NCBI GenBank assembly: GCA_932294295.1 | Contig: OW028576.1 | Span: 25,985,227 to 26,049,226 of the forward strand | Reading direction: 5' to 3' | Source of the DNA: Alitta virens | Taxonomy: Eukaryota > Annelida > Polychaeta > Phyllodocida > Nereididae | DNA: 64,000 bases | In this document: piece by piece, positions 1 to 12,135 of the stretch | How positions within the stretch are numbered: position 1 is the first letter of the stretch | How the letters are laid out: every line of letters begins with the position of its first letter | The notes under the pieces: model-generated | What the model was told of the DNA's origin: nothing | The model's input: the letters and a program-made list of their open reading frames with translations, nothing else | Databases searched by the model: none | Position numbers and translations under genes: made by a program

Positions 1-100
1 GGCTGGTGCCCTCAGACTAACCCTAAAATGTCACGTTTTCACTGTCCTCACAGTAGGTGAAGGCTATTTAGAAACTGTTCAGCAGTTTTCAGTTTTCTAG
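1..100 (+). repeat. 3' tail of a truncated unit, A-type end
   Basis: This is the last 100 bases of an A-type unit cut by the window edge. It matches the closing part of array A units (for example 1982-2081) and ends in CTAG at 97-100. The terminal hairpin is imperfect here because the right arm has one extra T (CAGTTTTC instead of CAGTTTC). The next base is T, as at every junction in the window. Confidence 0.85.
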
Positions 101-148
101 TTAGGCTTCACCTATTACCATAGGTGAAGCATATTGTTTTTGTCAAAG
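101..148 (+). repeat. 5' hairpin cassette, T-A version
   Basis: A perfect 11-bp stem, GCTTCACCTAT (105-115), loop TACC (116-119), ATAGGTGAAGC (120-130), starts one base pair outside the usual cassette stem. It is followed by ATATTGTTTTTG, close to the ACTATTGTTTTTGG of the other cassettes. It is the only T-A version of the variable stem pair in the window. Its first bases are the inverse of the ATAGGTGAAGCCT found near B-type 3' ends. Confidence 0.8.
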
Positions 149-1026
149 TTATTTTTCTTCCCGGAAAAATCTTTGAGCAAAATTTGCAAAAAATTCATGA
201 ATGGAGCCTAGGGTGACCTCATGACCTTGGCTGACTTTGAGTGACCTTGACCTTCATTTCAAGGATATACAGCCATTTAAACTTTAAATTTCAAAAATTT
301 GAAATTGGCATATCTCAGCAACCAATGAAGCTACAGCCATATGCTCTTGGATCTTATGTCATATAAAACTTCTAAAGCCATATGACCTATATTTTTTAAA
401 TTAGGTCAAGTTCAAGGTCATCCAATTAACAGATTTAATGTTTAATTTGTCAACACGGTTTTGAGAAAACCAGAAGACATAGGGCTACAGCTTTGGTGCC
501 AAAAGTTGCACAATAGTTATGTCCAGTGCGGAAAGGAGTATTTTGGCAATTGTCAAACTGGTTTTTGAAATATGGAATTTTAAGTTTTATAAATTCACCA
601 AAAATGGGTGACATGTGGTATTTCACCATGAAATATTGGTTTTAGCTTATGACATGCTATAGTAAACTACCCCAAACATGTACCCAAAACCCCCAAATCA
701 ACTTTCAAATCTGACTTTGGAGGTCATTTTCAAGGTCAAATCGACCATTGAAGTGGAAAAAAAACAGTATCTTTTTAAAAAATCACAAAAATACCCTAGA
801 ACTGACCTTTTGGGCCTGAATATTTTCTCTCTATAGGGCATTGACCTGCCCTTAATGGATATTTAATCGATTTTACCACAGCATAATTTGTCAATTTTTG
901 AGAAAATGGTAAATGAAGAAAACCGATTAACAGATACAAAAACAACTAAAATGTCAAATTTCAAGGGGAAATATTCACCCTAGCCAAATGCCAAGCATTG
1001 GTGACCCCCCACAATTCACATATGAG
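101..1026 (+). repeat. Diverged relative of the array unit, interrupted by gap
   Basis: The segment starts directly after a CTAG end with a hairpin cassette (105-130). It keeps the order of landmarks seen in the array units: TTTGAGTGACCTTGACC, AATTGGCATATC, the block around TGAAATATTGG, GGTCATTTTCAAGGTCA and GCCAAATGCCAAGCAT. Most bases between the landmarks differ, and there is no ATT tract. Two stretches stay almost unchanged: about 618-709 and about 982-1023. I read it as an older or separate subfamily of the same element. No gene is visible. Its 3' end is lost in the N gap. Confidence 0.75.
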
Positions 1027-1226
1027 NNNNNNNNNNNNNNNNNNNNNNNNNNNNNNNNNNNNNNNNNNNNNNNNNNNNNNNNNNNNNNNNNNNNNNNNNN
1101 NNNNNNNNNNNNNNNNNNNNNNNNNNNNNNNNNNNNNNNNNNNNNNNNNNNNNNNNNNNNNNNNNNNNNNNNNNNNNNNNNNNNNNNNNNNNNNNNNNNN
1201 NNNNNNNNNNNNNNNNNNNNNNNNNN
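1027..1226. other. Assembly gap of 200 N
   Basis: Exactly 200 N, so probably a placeholder size. The left flank ends at ...TTCACATATGAG. The right flank restarts upstream of the equivalent point, at GTGAAAATGGTCATTTTCAC. The missing DNA must therefore include at least the rest of the diverged unit and most of another unit, or the two contigs were joined without knowledge of distance. Confidence 0.95.
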
Positions 1227-2081
1227 GTGAAAATGGTCATTTTCACTGAGAAATATTCACTTTAGCCAAATGCCAAGCATGGGTGACCCCCTACAATTCA
1301 CATATGGGCTTTCAGAATCTGCTGTCAATTTTGACATTTGACCTAAATGTCAAGGTCAAATTTAAGGTCAAACAATCTATGAAAGTTGATATTTTGAATT
1401 CTTGATTTTTTTTAAGATAGTAGAAATGCTTGGATATGGCTGATCTTTGGATATGATGTTGCCCTAATACCCTACCAAATCTGAAATGAAATATACGTGT
1501 ATAACATGTTTCTTATACTGATTCATACTGTTTAAATGACAAGAAATTGAATAATTTTGTCGGCGATTTCAACAATTTATTACTCGGCGATGCCGCAACG
1601 TAGAAAGGCGGTTCTGGTGGTCGAACAACGGGCTGCTTCTCCTCTTTAAAACGGTACAAAGATTGTGTTCGTACGTCTTGCGGCTGCCGAGTAACGGCCG
1701 ATTTACTTCGGGATGTTTGCTCGTCCGTTCAGGGTTAATGAGCACATGGCCTTGTTGGTAAACAAATTGGAGTCTTATGATGTTAAGGCAAGGAGAAAAT
1801 AGTGAGGAAGGGTTTCGGGGGGCTGGCAGCAGGGTGGGCGGTTGTGAAAAAATGGTAGATAATTTGTGGCGGGGTTGCCCGGTGGCGAGAGGCTGGCTGT
1901 CAATCTGTGATTTGTTTTGGTGGGATGCTGCGGGACTGCTGTGGCCTTGCAAATGGTAGCTGTGATGGGCTAGCTTGGAATTGGCTGGTGCCCTCAGACT
2001 AACCCTAAAATGTCACGTTTTCACTGTCCTCACAGTAGGTGAAGGCTATTTAGAAACTGTTCAGCAGTTTCAGTTTTCTAG
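1227..2081 (+). repeat. Partial unit, A end
   Basis: Begins in the gap within the GTGAAAATGG stretch and continues to CTAG. A three-base deletion (ACCAAATCTG instead of ACCAACAATCTG) lies just before the module switch. The A module is otherwise like the standard. Confidence 0.9.
2053..2081 (+). other. Exemplar A-type 3' terminus (hairpin + CTAG)
   Basis: GAAACTG (2053-2059), loop TTCAG, CAGTTTC (2065-2071) is a perfect 7-bp stem. It is followed by AGTTTT and then CTAG (2078-2081), with T as the next base. TAGGTGAAG lies eight bases upstream of the stem. A 3' hairpin a few bases before CTRR|T is the known Helitron 3' end signature. The same arrangement occurs at every A end: 3757, 5433, 7107, 8783, 10459, 12135, 13811 and 18625. 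Classification rests on structure only, because no Rep/helicase gene is present. Confidence 0.7.
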
Positions 2082-3757
2082 TTATTATTATTATTCTTAT
2101 TATTATTATTATTATTTACAGGCAAAATTTTAGAGTTGGAGGACCAAACTTTACCACAAGGTACCCTAGGATGACCTTATTACTTTGACCTAGTTTGAGT
2201 GACCTTGACCTATTTTTCAAGGTCACAGGTCACCTTTAGTACAAAATTTTAAGAACTTAAAATTGGCATATCCTCTAAACCAGTGCAGTTAAATACTAAT
2301 GGTCTTGGATCTTGTGATTAAATATGTTTTAAAGTGTTTTGACATTACATAATTGTGAATCACTCATGCGGAACATACCGCAATGCAACATGGAGCAGTT
2401 TTCAGTCTAGATTCGACTTGGCCAAAACCGGAAGTTGTAAGAAGCCAATGATGGTGCTAAAAGTTGCCCCTTACTCGGGGCCAGTGCAGTGTGAAAGATG
2501 AAGATGATGTCATTAATGGTTTTTGAAATATTGAGTTTTTCACATTTTTGAATTATGAAAAATAGGTACCCATGTCCATTTCACCATGAAATATTGGTTT
2601 TAGGTTATAACATGCTATAGTAAACTACCCCAAACATGTACCCAAAACCCCCAAATCAAGTGTCAAATTTGACCTTGAAGGTCATTTTCAAGGTCATTTT
2701 GACCTTCGAAATGTGAAAAACAAGCAATTTTGACACTGCCACAAAAATACCTTAGAAGTAAGTGTTTGAGCTGAAAGTTTTTTTCTTTGGAAGACATTGA
2801 CCAGTATTATAAGAATATGTACTCGGTTTTGACAGAAATTAATATGTTGATTTTTAAAAAATTCATAAACTCGGACAACTGTTTTTTGAGTAAAAAAAAT
2901 AGTGAAAATGGTCATTTTCACTGAGAAATATTTAGCCAAATGCCAAGCATGGGTGACCCCCTACAATTCACATATGGGCTTTCAGAATCTGCTGTCAATT
3001 TTGACATTTGACCTAAATGTCAAGGTCAAATTTAAGGTCAAACAATCTATGAAAGTTGATATTTTGAATTCTTGATTTTTTTTAAGATAGTAGAAAATGC
3101 TTGGATATGGGCTGATCTTTGGATATGATGTTGCCCTAATACCCTACCAACAATCTGAAATGAAATATACGTGTATAACATGTTTCTTATACTGATTCAT
3201 ACTGTTTAAATGACAAGAAATTGAATAATTTTGTCGGCGATTTCAACAATTTATTACTCGGCCGATGCCGCAACGTAGAAAGGCGGTTCTGGTGGTCGAA
3301 CAACGGGCTGCTTCTCCTCTTTAAAACGGTACAAAGATTGTGTTCGTACGTCTTGCGGCTGCGAGTAACGGCCGATTTTACTTCGGGATGTTTGCTCGTC
3401 CGTTCAGGGTTAATGAGCACATGGCCTTGTTGGTAAACAAATTGGAGTCTTATGATGTTAAGGCAAGGAGAAAATAGTGAGGAAGGGTTTCGGGGGGCTG
3501 GCAGCAGGGTGGGCGGTTGTGAAAAAATGGTAGATAATTTGTGGCGGGGTTGCCCGGTGGCGAGAGGCTGGCTGTCAATCTGTGATTTGTTTTGGTGGGA
3601 TGCTGCGGGACTGCTGTGGCCTTGCAAATGGTAGCTGTGATGGGCTAGCTTGGAATTGGCTGGTGCCCTCAGACTAAGCCCTAAAATGTCACGTTTTCAC
3701 TGTCCTCACAGTAGGTGAAGGCTATTTAGAAACTGTTCAGCAGTTTCAGTTTTCTAG
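2082..3757 (+). repeat. Unit A, M1-Q1-A, with indels
   Basis: It has the standard length, but only because insertions and deletions cancel. There is an extra T in the T-run at about 2778 and a five-base deletion (CACTT missing before TAGCC at about 2932). Extra bases occur in TAGAAAATGC and GATATGGGC, and further single-base changes occur in the A module (CTCGGCCGATG, GCTGCGAGTAA, CGATTTTACTT, ACTAAGCCC). The pattern suggests uncorrected read errors near the contig edge more than real evolution. Confidence 0.9.
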
Positions 3758-5433
3758 TATTATTATTATTCTTATTATTATTATTATTATTTACAGGCAA
3801 AATTTTAGAGTTGGAGGACCAAACTTTACCACAAGGTACCCTAGGATGACCTTATTACTTTGACCTAGTTTGAGTGACCTTGACCTATTTTTCAAGGTCA
3901 CAGGTCACCTTTAGTACAAAATTTTAAGAACTTAAATTGGCATATCCTCTAAACCAGTGCAGTTAAATACTAATGGTCTTGGATCTTGTGATTAAATATG
4001 TTTTAAAGTGTTTTGACATTACATAATTGTGAATCACTCATGCGGAACATACCGCAATGCAACATGGAGCAGTTTTTCAGTCTAGATTCGACTTGGCCAA
4101 AACCGGAAGTTGTAAGAAGCCAATGATGGTGCTAAAAGTTGCCCCCTTACTTGGGGCCAGTGCAGTGTGAAAGATGAAGATGATGTCATTAATGGTTTTT
4201 GAAATATTGAGTTTTTCACATTTTTGAATTATGAAAAATAGGTACCCATGTCCATTTCACCATGAAATATTGGTTTTAGGTTATAACATGCTATAGTAAA
4301 CTACCCCAAACATGTACCCAAAACCCCCCAAATCAAGTGTCAAATTTGACCTTGAAGGTCATTTTCAAGGTTATTTTGACCTTCGAAATGTGAAAAACAA
4401 GCAATTTTCACACCGCCACAAAAATACCTTAGAATTAAGTGTTTGAGCTGAAAGTTTTTGTGTTGGAAGATATTGACCAGTACTATACGGATATGTATTC
4501 GCTTTTGACAGAAATTAATATGTTGATTTTTAAAAAATTCATAACTCGGACAACTGTTTTTTGAGTAAAAAAAATAGTGAAAATGGTCATTTTCACTGAG
4601 AAATATTCACTTTAGCCAAATGCCAAGCATGGGTGACCCCCTACAATTCACATATGGGCTTTCAGAATCTGCTGTCAATTTTGACATTTGACCTAAATGT
4701 CAAGGTCAAATTTAAGGTCAAACAATCTATGAAAGTTGATATTTTGAATTCTTGATTTTTTTTAAGATAGTAGAAATGCTTGGATATGGCTGATCTTTGG
4801 ATATGATGTTGCCCTAATACCCTACCAACAATCTGAAATGAAATATACGTGTATAACATGTTTCTTATACTGATTCATACTGTTTAAATGACAAGAAATT
4901 GAATAATTTTGTCGGCGATTTCAACAATTTATTACTCGGCGATGCCGCAACGTAGAAAGGCGGTTCTGGTGGTCGAACAACGGGCTGCTTCTCCTCTTTA
5001 AAACGGTACAAAGATTGTGTTCGTACGTCTTGCGGCTGCCGAGTAACGGCCGATTTACTTCGGGATGTTTAGCTCGTCCGTTCAGGGTTAATGAGCACAT
5101 GGCCTTGTTGGTAAACAAATTGGAGTCTTATGATGTTAAGGCAAGGAGAAAATAGTGAGGAAGGGTTTCGGGGGGCTGGCAGCAGGGTGGGCGGTTGTGA
5201 AAAAATGGTAGATAATTTGTGGCGGGTTGCCCGGTGGCGAGAGGCTGGCTGTCAATCTGTGATTTGTTTTGGTGGGATGCTGCGGGACTGGCTGTGGCCT
5301 TGCAAATGGTAGCTGTGATGGGCTAGCTTGGAATTGGCTGTGCCCTCAGACTAACCCTAAAATGTCACGTTTTCACTGTCCTCACAGTAGGTGAAGGCTA
5401 TTTAGAAACTGTTCAGCAGTTTCAGTTTTCTAG
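3758..5433 (+). repeat. Unit A, mosaic M1-Q2-A, with indels
   Basis: The Q segment (about 4400-4510) is the Q2 version typical of array B (TTTTTGTGTTGGAAGATATTG), while M is M1 and the end is A. It shares this combination with 16796-18625, so it looks like a true mosaic type. It also carries about ten scattered single-base indels (for example CTTAAATTGG, GTTTAGCTCG, GGCGGGTTGC, GGCTGTGCCC) that cancel in length and resemble consensus errors. Confidence 0.9.
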
Positions 5434-7107
5434 TTATTATTATTATTCTTATTATTATTATTATTATTTACAGGCAAAATTTTAGAGTTGGAGGACCAAA
5501 CTTTACCACAAGGTACTCTAGAGATGACCTTAATTACTTTGACCTAGTTTGAGTGACCTTGACCTATTTTTCAAGGTCACAGGTCACCTTTAGTACAAAA
5601 TTTTAAGAACTTAAAATTGGCATATCCTCTAAACCAGTGCAGTTAAATACTAATGGTCTTGGATCTTGTGATTAAATATGTTTTAAAGTGTTTTGACATT
5701 ACATAATTGTGAATCACTCATGCGGAACATACCGCAATGCAACATGGAGCAGTTTTCAGTCTAGATTCGACTTGGCCAAAACCGGAAGTTGTAAGAAGCC
5801 AATGATGGTGCTAAAAGTTGCCCCTTACTCGGGGCCAGTGCAGTGTGAAAGATGAAGATGATGTCATTAATGGTATTTGAAATATTGAGTTTTTCACATT
5901 TTTGAATTATGAAAAATAGGTACCCATGTCCATTTCACCATGAAATATTGGTTTTAGGTTATAACATGCTATAGTAAACTACCCCAAACATGTACCCAAA
6001 ACCCCCAAATCAAGTGTCAAATTTGACCTTGAAGGTCATTTTCAAGGTCATTTTGACCTTCGAAATGTGAAAAACAAGCAATTTTGACACTGCCACAAAA
6101 ATACCTTAGAAGTAAGTGTTTGAGCTGAAAGTTTTTTCTTTGGAAGACATTGACCAGTATTATAAGAATATGTACTCGGTTTTGACAGAAATTAATATGT
6201 TGATTTTTAAAAAATTCATAAACTCGGACAACTGTTTTTTGAGTAAAAAAAATAGTGAAAATGGTCATTTTCACTGAGAAATATTCACTTTAGCCAAATG
6301 CCAAGCATGGGTGACCCCCTACAATTCACATATGGGCTTTCAGAATCTGCTGTCAATTTTGACATTTGACCTAAATGTCAAGGTCAAATTTAAGGTCAAA
6401 CAATCTATGAAAGTTGATATTTTGAATTCTTGATTTTTTTTAAGATAGTAGAAATGCTTGGATATGGCTGATCTTTGGATATGATGTTGCCCTAATACCC
6501 TACCAACAATCTGAAATGAAACGTGTATAACATGTTTCTTATACTGATTCATACTGTTTAAATGACAAGAAATTGAATAATTTTGTCGGCGATTTCAACA
6601 ATTTATTACTCGGCGATGCCGCAACGTAGAAAGGCGGTTCTGGTGGTCGAACAACGGGCTGCTTCTCCTCTTTAAAACGGTACAAAGATTGTGTTCGTAC
6701 GTCTTGCGGCTGCCGAGTAACGGCCGATTTACTTCGGGATGTTTGCTCGTCCGTTCAGGGTTAATGAGCACATGGCCTTGTTGGTAAACAAATTGGAGTC
6801 TTATGATGTTAAGGCAAGGAGAAAATAGTGAGGAAGGGTTTCGGGGGGCTGGCAGCAGGGTGGGCGGTTGTGAAAAAATGGTAGATAATTTGTGGCGGGG
6901 TTGCCCGGTGGCGAGAGGCTGGCTGTCAATCTGTGATTTGTTTTGGTGGGATGCTGCGGGACTGCTGTGGCCTTGCAAATGGTAGCTGTGATGGGCTAGC
7001 TTGGAATTGGCTGGTGCCCTCAGACTAACCCTAAAATGTCACGTTTTCACTGTCCTCACAGTAGGTGAAGGCTATTTAGAAACTGTTCAGCAGTTTCAGT
7101 TTTCTAG
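5434..7107 (+). repeat. Unit A, M1-Q1-A, 1674 bp
   Basis: Differs from the standard by a four-base deletion (GAAACGTGTATAAC in place of GAAATATACGTG...) and two single-base insertions near the start (CTCTAGAGATG and CCTTAATTAC). It also has one substitution in the TTTTTGAAATATTG stretch (GGTATTTGAAA). Confidence 0.9.
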
Positions 7108-8783
7108 TTATTATTATTATTCTTATTATTATTATTATTATTTACAGGCAAAATTTTAGAGTTGGAGGACCAAACTTTACCACAAGGTACCCTAGGATGA
7201 CCTTATTACTTTGACCTAGTTTGAGTGACCTTGACCTATTTTTCAAGGTCACAGGTCACCTTTAGTACAAAATTTTAAGAACTTAAAATTGGCATATCCT
7301 CTAAACCAGTGCAGTTAAATACTAATGGTCTTGGATCTTGTGATTAAATATGTTTTAAAGTGTTTTGACATTACATAATTGTGAATCACTCATGCGGAAC
7401 ATACCGCAATGCAACATGGAGCAGTTTTCAGTCTAGATTCGACTTGGCCAAAACCGGAAGTTGTAAGAAGCCAATGATGGTGCTAAAAGTTGCCCCTTAC
7501 TCGGGGCCAGTGCAGTGTGAAAGATGAAGATGATGTCATTAATGGTTTTTGAAATATTGAGTTTTTCACATTTTTGAATTATGAAAAATAGGTACCCATG
7601 TCCATTTCACCATGAAATATTGGTTTTAGGTTATAACATGCTATAGTAAACTACCCCAAACATGTACCCAAAACCCCCAAATCAAGTGTCAAATTTGACC
7701 TTGAAGGTCATTTTCAAGGTCATTTTGACCTTCGAAATGTGAAAAACAAGCAATTTTGACACTGCCACAAAAATACCTTAGAAGTAAGTGTTTGAGCTGA
7801 AAGTTTTTTCTTTGGAAGACATTGACCAGTATTATAAGAATATGTACTCGGTTTTGACAGAAATTAATATGTTGATTTTTAAAAAATTCATAAACTCGGA
7901 CAACTGTTTTTTGAGTAAAAAAAATAGTGAAAATGGTCATTTTCACTGAGAAATATTCACTTTAGCCAAATGCCAAGCATGGGTGACCCCCTACAATTCA
8001 CATATGGGCTTTCAGAATCTGCTGTCAATTTTGACATTTGACCTAAATGTCAAGGTCAAATTTAAGGTCAAACAATCTATGAAAGTTGATATTTTGAATT
8101 CTTGATTTTTTTTAAGATAGTAGAAATGCTTGGATATGGCTGATCTTTGGATATGAAGTTGCCCTAATACCCTACCAACAATCTGAAATGAAATATACGT
8201 GTATAACATGTTTCTTATACTGATTCATACTGTTTAAATGACAAGAAATTGAATAATTTTGTCGGCGATTTCAACAATTTATTACTCGGCGATGCCGCAA
8301 CGTAGAAAGGCGGTTCTGGTGGTCGAACAACGGGCTGCTTCTCCTCTTTAAAACGGTACAAAGATTGTGTTCGTACGTCTTGCGGCTGCCGAGTAACGGC
8401 CGATTTACTTCGGGATGTTTGCTCGTCCGTTCAGGGTTAATGAGCACATGGCCTTGTTGGTAAACAAATTGGAGTCTTATGATGTTAAGGCAAGGAGAAA
8501 ATAGTGAGGAAGGGTTTCGGGGGGCTGGCAGCAGGGTGGGCGGTTGTGAAAAAATGGTAGATAATTTGTGGCGGGGTTGCCCGGTGGCGAGAGGCTGGCT
8601 GTCAATCTGTGATTTGTTTTGGTGGGATGCTGCGGGACTGCTGTGGCCTTGCAAATGGTAGCTGTGATGGGCTAGCTTGGAATTGGCTGGTGCCCTCAGA
8701 CTAACCCTAAAATGTCACGTTTTCACTGTCCTCACAGTAGGTGAAGGCTATTTAGAAACTGTTCAGCAGTTTCAGTTTTCTAG
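7108..8783 (+). repeat. Unit A, M1-Q1-A
   Basis: Standard 1676-bp unit. The only difference I noticed from the following units is one substitution, GATATGAAGTTGCCC for GATATGATGTTGCCC (about 8157). Confidence 0.92.
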
Positions 8784-10459
8784 TTATTATTATTATTCTT
8801 ATTATTATTATTATTATTTACAGGCAAAATTTTAGAGTTGGAGGACCAAACTTTACCACAAGGTACCCTAGGATGACCTTATTACTTTGACCTAGTTTGA
8901 GTGACCTTGACCTATTTTTCAAGGTCACAGGTCACCTTTAGTACAAAATTTTAAGAACTTAAAATTGGCATATCCTCTAAACCAGTGCAGTTAAATACTA
9001 ATGGTCTTGGATCTTGTGATTAAATATGTTTTAAAGTGTTTTGACATTACATAATTGTGAATCACTCATGCGGAACATACCGCAATGCAACATGGAGCAG
9101 TTTTCAGTCTAGATTCGACTTGGCCAAAACCGGAAGTTGTAAGAAGCCAATGATGGTGCTAAAAGTTGCCCCTTACTCGGGGCCAGTGCAGTGTGAAAGA
9201 TGAAGATGATGTCATTAATGGTTTTTGAAATATTGAGTTTTTCACATTTTTGAATTATGAAAAATAGGTACCCATGTCCATTTCACCATGAAATATTGGT
9301 TTTAGGTTATAACATGCTATAGTAAACTACCCCAAACATGTACCCAAAACCCCCAAATCAAGTGTCAAATTTGACCTTGAAGGTCATTTTCAAGGTCATT
9401 TTGACCTTCGAAATGTGAAAAACAAGCAATTTTGACACTGCCACAAAAATACCTTAGAAGTAAGTGTTTGAGCTGAAAGTTTTTTCTTTGGAAGACATTG
9501 ACCAGTATTATAAGAATATGTACTCGGTTTTGACAGAAATTAATATGTTGATTTTTAAAAAATTCATAAACTCGGACAACTGTTTTTTGAGTAAAAAAAA
9601 TAGTGAAAATGGTCATTTTCACTGAGAAATATTCACTTTAGCCAAATGCCAAGCATGGGTGACCCCCTACAATTCACATATGGGCTTTCAGAATCTGCTG
9701 TCAATTTTGACATTTGACCTAAATGTCAAGGTCAAATTTAAGGTCAAACAATCTATGAAAGTTGATATTTTGAATTCTTGATTTTTTTTAAGATAGTAGA
9801 AATGCTTGGATATGGCTGATCTTTGGATATGATGTTGCCCTAATACCCTACCAACAATCTGAAATGAAATATACGTGTATAACATGTTTCTTATACTGAT
9901 TCATACTGTTTAAATGACAAGAAATTGAATAATTTTGTCGGCGATTTCAACAATTTATTACTCGGCGATGCCGCAACGTAGAAAGGCGGTTCTGGTGGTC
10001 GAACAACGGGCTGCTTCTCCTCTTTAAAACGGTACAAAGATTGTGTTCGTACGTCTTGCGGCTGCCGAGTAACGGCCGATTTACTTCGGGATGTTTGCTC
10101 GTCCGTTCAGGGTTAATGAGCACATGGCCTTGTTGGTAAACAAATTGGAGTCTTATGATGTTAAGGCAAGGAGAAAATAGTGAGGAAGGGTTTCGGGGGG
10201 CTGGCAGCAGGGTGGGCGGTTGTGAAAAAATGGTAGATAATTTGTGGCGGGGTTGCCCGGTGGCGAGAGGCTGGCTGTCAATCTGTGATTTGTTTTGGTG
10301 GGATGCTGCGGGACTGCTGTGGCCTTGCAAATGGTAGCTGTGATGGGCTAGCTTGGAATTGGCTGGTGCCCTCAGACTAACCCTAAAATGTCACGTTTTC
10401 ACTGTCCTCACAGTAGGTGAAGGCTATTTAGAAACTGTTCAGCAGTTTCAGTTTTCTAG
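8784..10459 (+). repeat. Unit A, M1-Q1-A, standard copy
   Basis: Standard 1676-bp unit. I found no difference by eye from the next two units. There is no 5' cassette; the junction reads CTAG-TT-ATT repeats with one CTT interruption, then TTTACAGG. Confidence 0.93.
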
Positions 10460-12135
10460 TTATTATTATTATTCTTATTATTATTATTATTATTTACAGG
10501 CAAAATTTTAGAGTTGGAGGACCAAACTTTACCACAAGGTACCCTAGGATGACCTTATTACTTTGACCTAGTTTGAGTGACCTTGACCTATTTTTCAAGG
10601 TCACAGGTCACCTTTAGTACAAAATTTTAAGAACTTAAAATTGGCATATCCTCTAAACCAGTGCAGTTAAATACTAATGGTCTTGGATCTTGTGATTAAA
10701 TATGTTTTAAAGTGTTTTGACATTACATAATTGTGAATCACTCATGCGGAACATACCGCAATGCAACATGGAGCAGTTTTCAGTCTAGATTCGACTTGGC
10801 CAAAACCGGAAGTTGTAAGAAGCCAATGATGGTGCTAAAAGTTGCCCCTTACTCGGGGCCAGTGCAGTGTGAAAGATGAAGATGATGTCATTAATGGTTT
10901 TTGAAATATTGAGTTTTTCACATTTTTGAATTATGAAAAATAGGTACCCATGTCCATTTCACCATGAAATATTGGTTTTAGGTTATAACATGCTATAGTA
11001 AACTACCCCAAACATGTACCCAAAACCCCCAAATCAAGTGTCAAATTTGACCTTGAAGGTCATTTTCAAGGTCATTTTGACCTTCGAAATGTGAAAAACA
11101 AGCAATTTTGACACTGCCACAAAAATACCTTAGAAGTAAGTGTTTGAGCTGAAAGTTTTTTCTTTGGAAGACATTGACCAGTATTATAAGAATATGTACT
11201 CGGTTTTGACAGAAATTAATATGTTGATTTTTAAAAAATTCATAAACTCGGACAACTGTTTTTTGAGTAAAAAAAATAGTGAAAATGGTCATTTTCACTG
11301 AGAAATATTCACTTTAGCCAAATGCCAAGCATGGGTGACCCCCTACAATTCACATATGGGCTTTCAGAATCTGCTGTCAATTTTGACATTTGACCTAAAT
11401 GTCAAGGTCAAATTTAAGGTCAAACAATCTATGAAAGTTGATATTTTGAATTCTTGATTTTTTTTAAGATAGTAGAAATGCTTGGATATGGCTGATCTTT
11501 GGATATGATGTTGCCCTAATACCCTACCAACAATCTGAAATGAAATATACGTGTATAACATGTTTCTTATACTGATTCATACTGTTTAAATGACAAGAAA
11601 TTGAATAATTTTGTCGGCGATTTCAACAATTTATTACTCGGCGATGCCGCAACGTAGAAAGGCGGTTCTGGTGGTCGAACAACGGGCTGCTTCTCCTCTT
11701 TAAAACGGTACAAAGATTGTGTTCGTACGTCTTGCGGCTGCCGAGTAACGGCCGATTTACTTCGGGATGTTTGCTCGTCCGTTCAGGGTTAATGAGCACA
11801 TGGCCTTGTTGGTAAACAAATTGGAGTCTTATGATGTTAAGGCAAGGAGAAAATAGTGAGGAAGGGTTTCGGGGGGCTGGCAGCAGGGTGGGCGGTTGTG
11901 AAAAAATGGTAGATAATTTGTGGCGGGGTTGCCCGGTGGCGAGAGGCTGGCTGTCAATCTGTGATTTGTTTTGGTGGGATGCTGCGGGACTGCTGTGGCC
12001 TTGCAAATGGTAGCTGTGATGGGCTAGCTTGGAATTGGCTGGTGCCCTCAGACTAACCCTAAAATGTCACGTTTTCACTGTCCTCACAGTAGGTGAAGGC
12101 TATTTAGAAACTGTTCAGCAGTTTCAGTTTTCTAG
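10460..12135 (+). repeat. Unit A, M1-Q1-A, standard copy
   Basis: Standard 1676-bp unit, apparently identical to its neighbours on both sides. It is a good reference for the M1-Q1-A consensus. Confidence 0.93.

Noticed and set aside
1777..1959. Plus-strand 60-codon frame opposite the 127-codon frame
   Set aside because: Overlaps the other frame antisense in the CpG-rich region, has no recognisable features, and changes with indels at 5130-5312.
2000..2012. CTAACCCTAAAA near A ends as a telomere-like repeat
   Set aside because: A single partial match to the TTAGGG complement per unit, not a tandem telomeric run.
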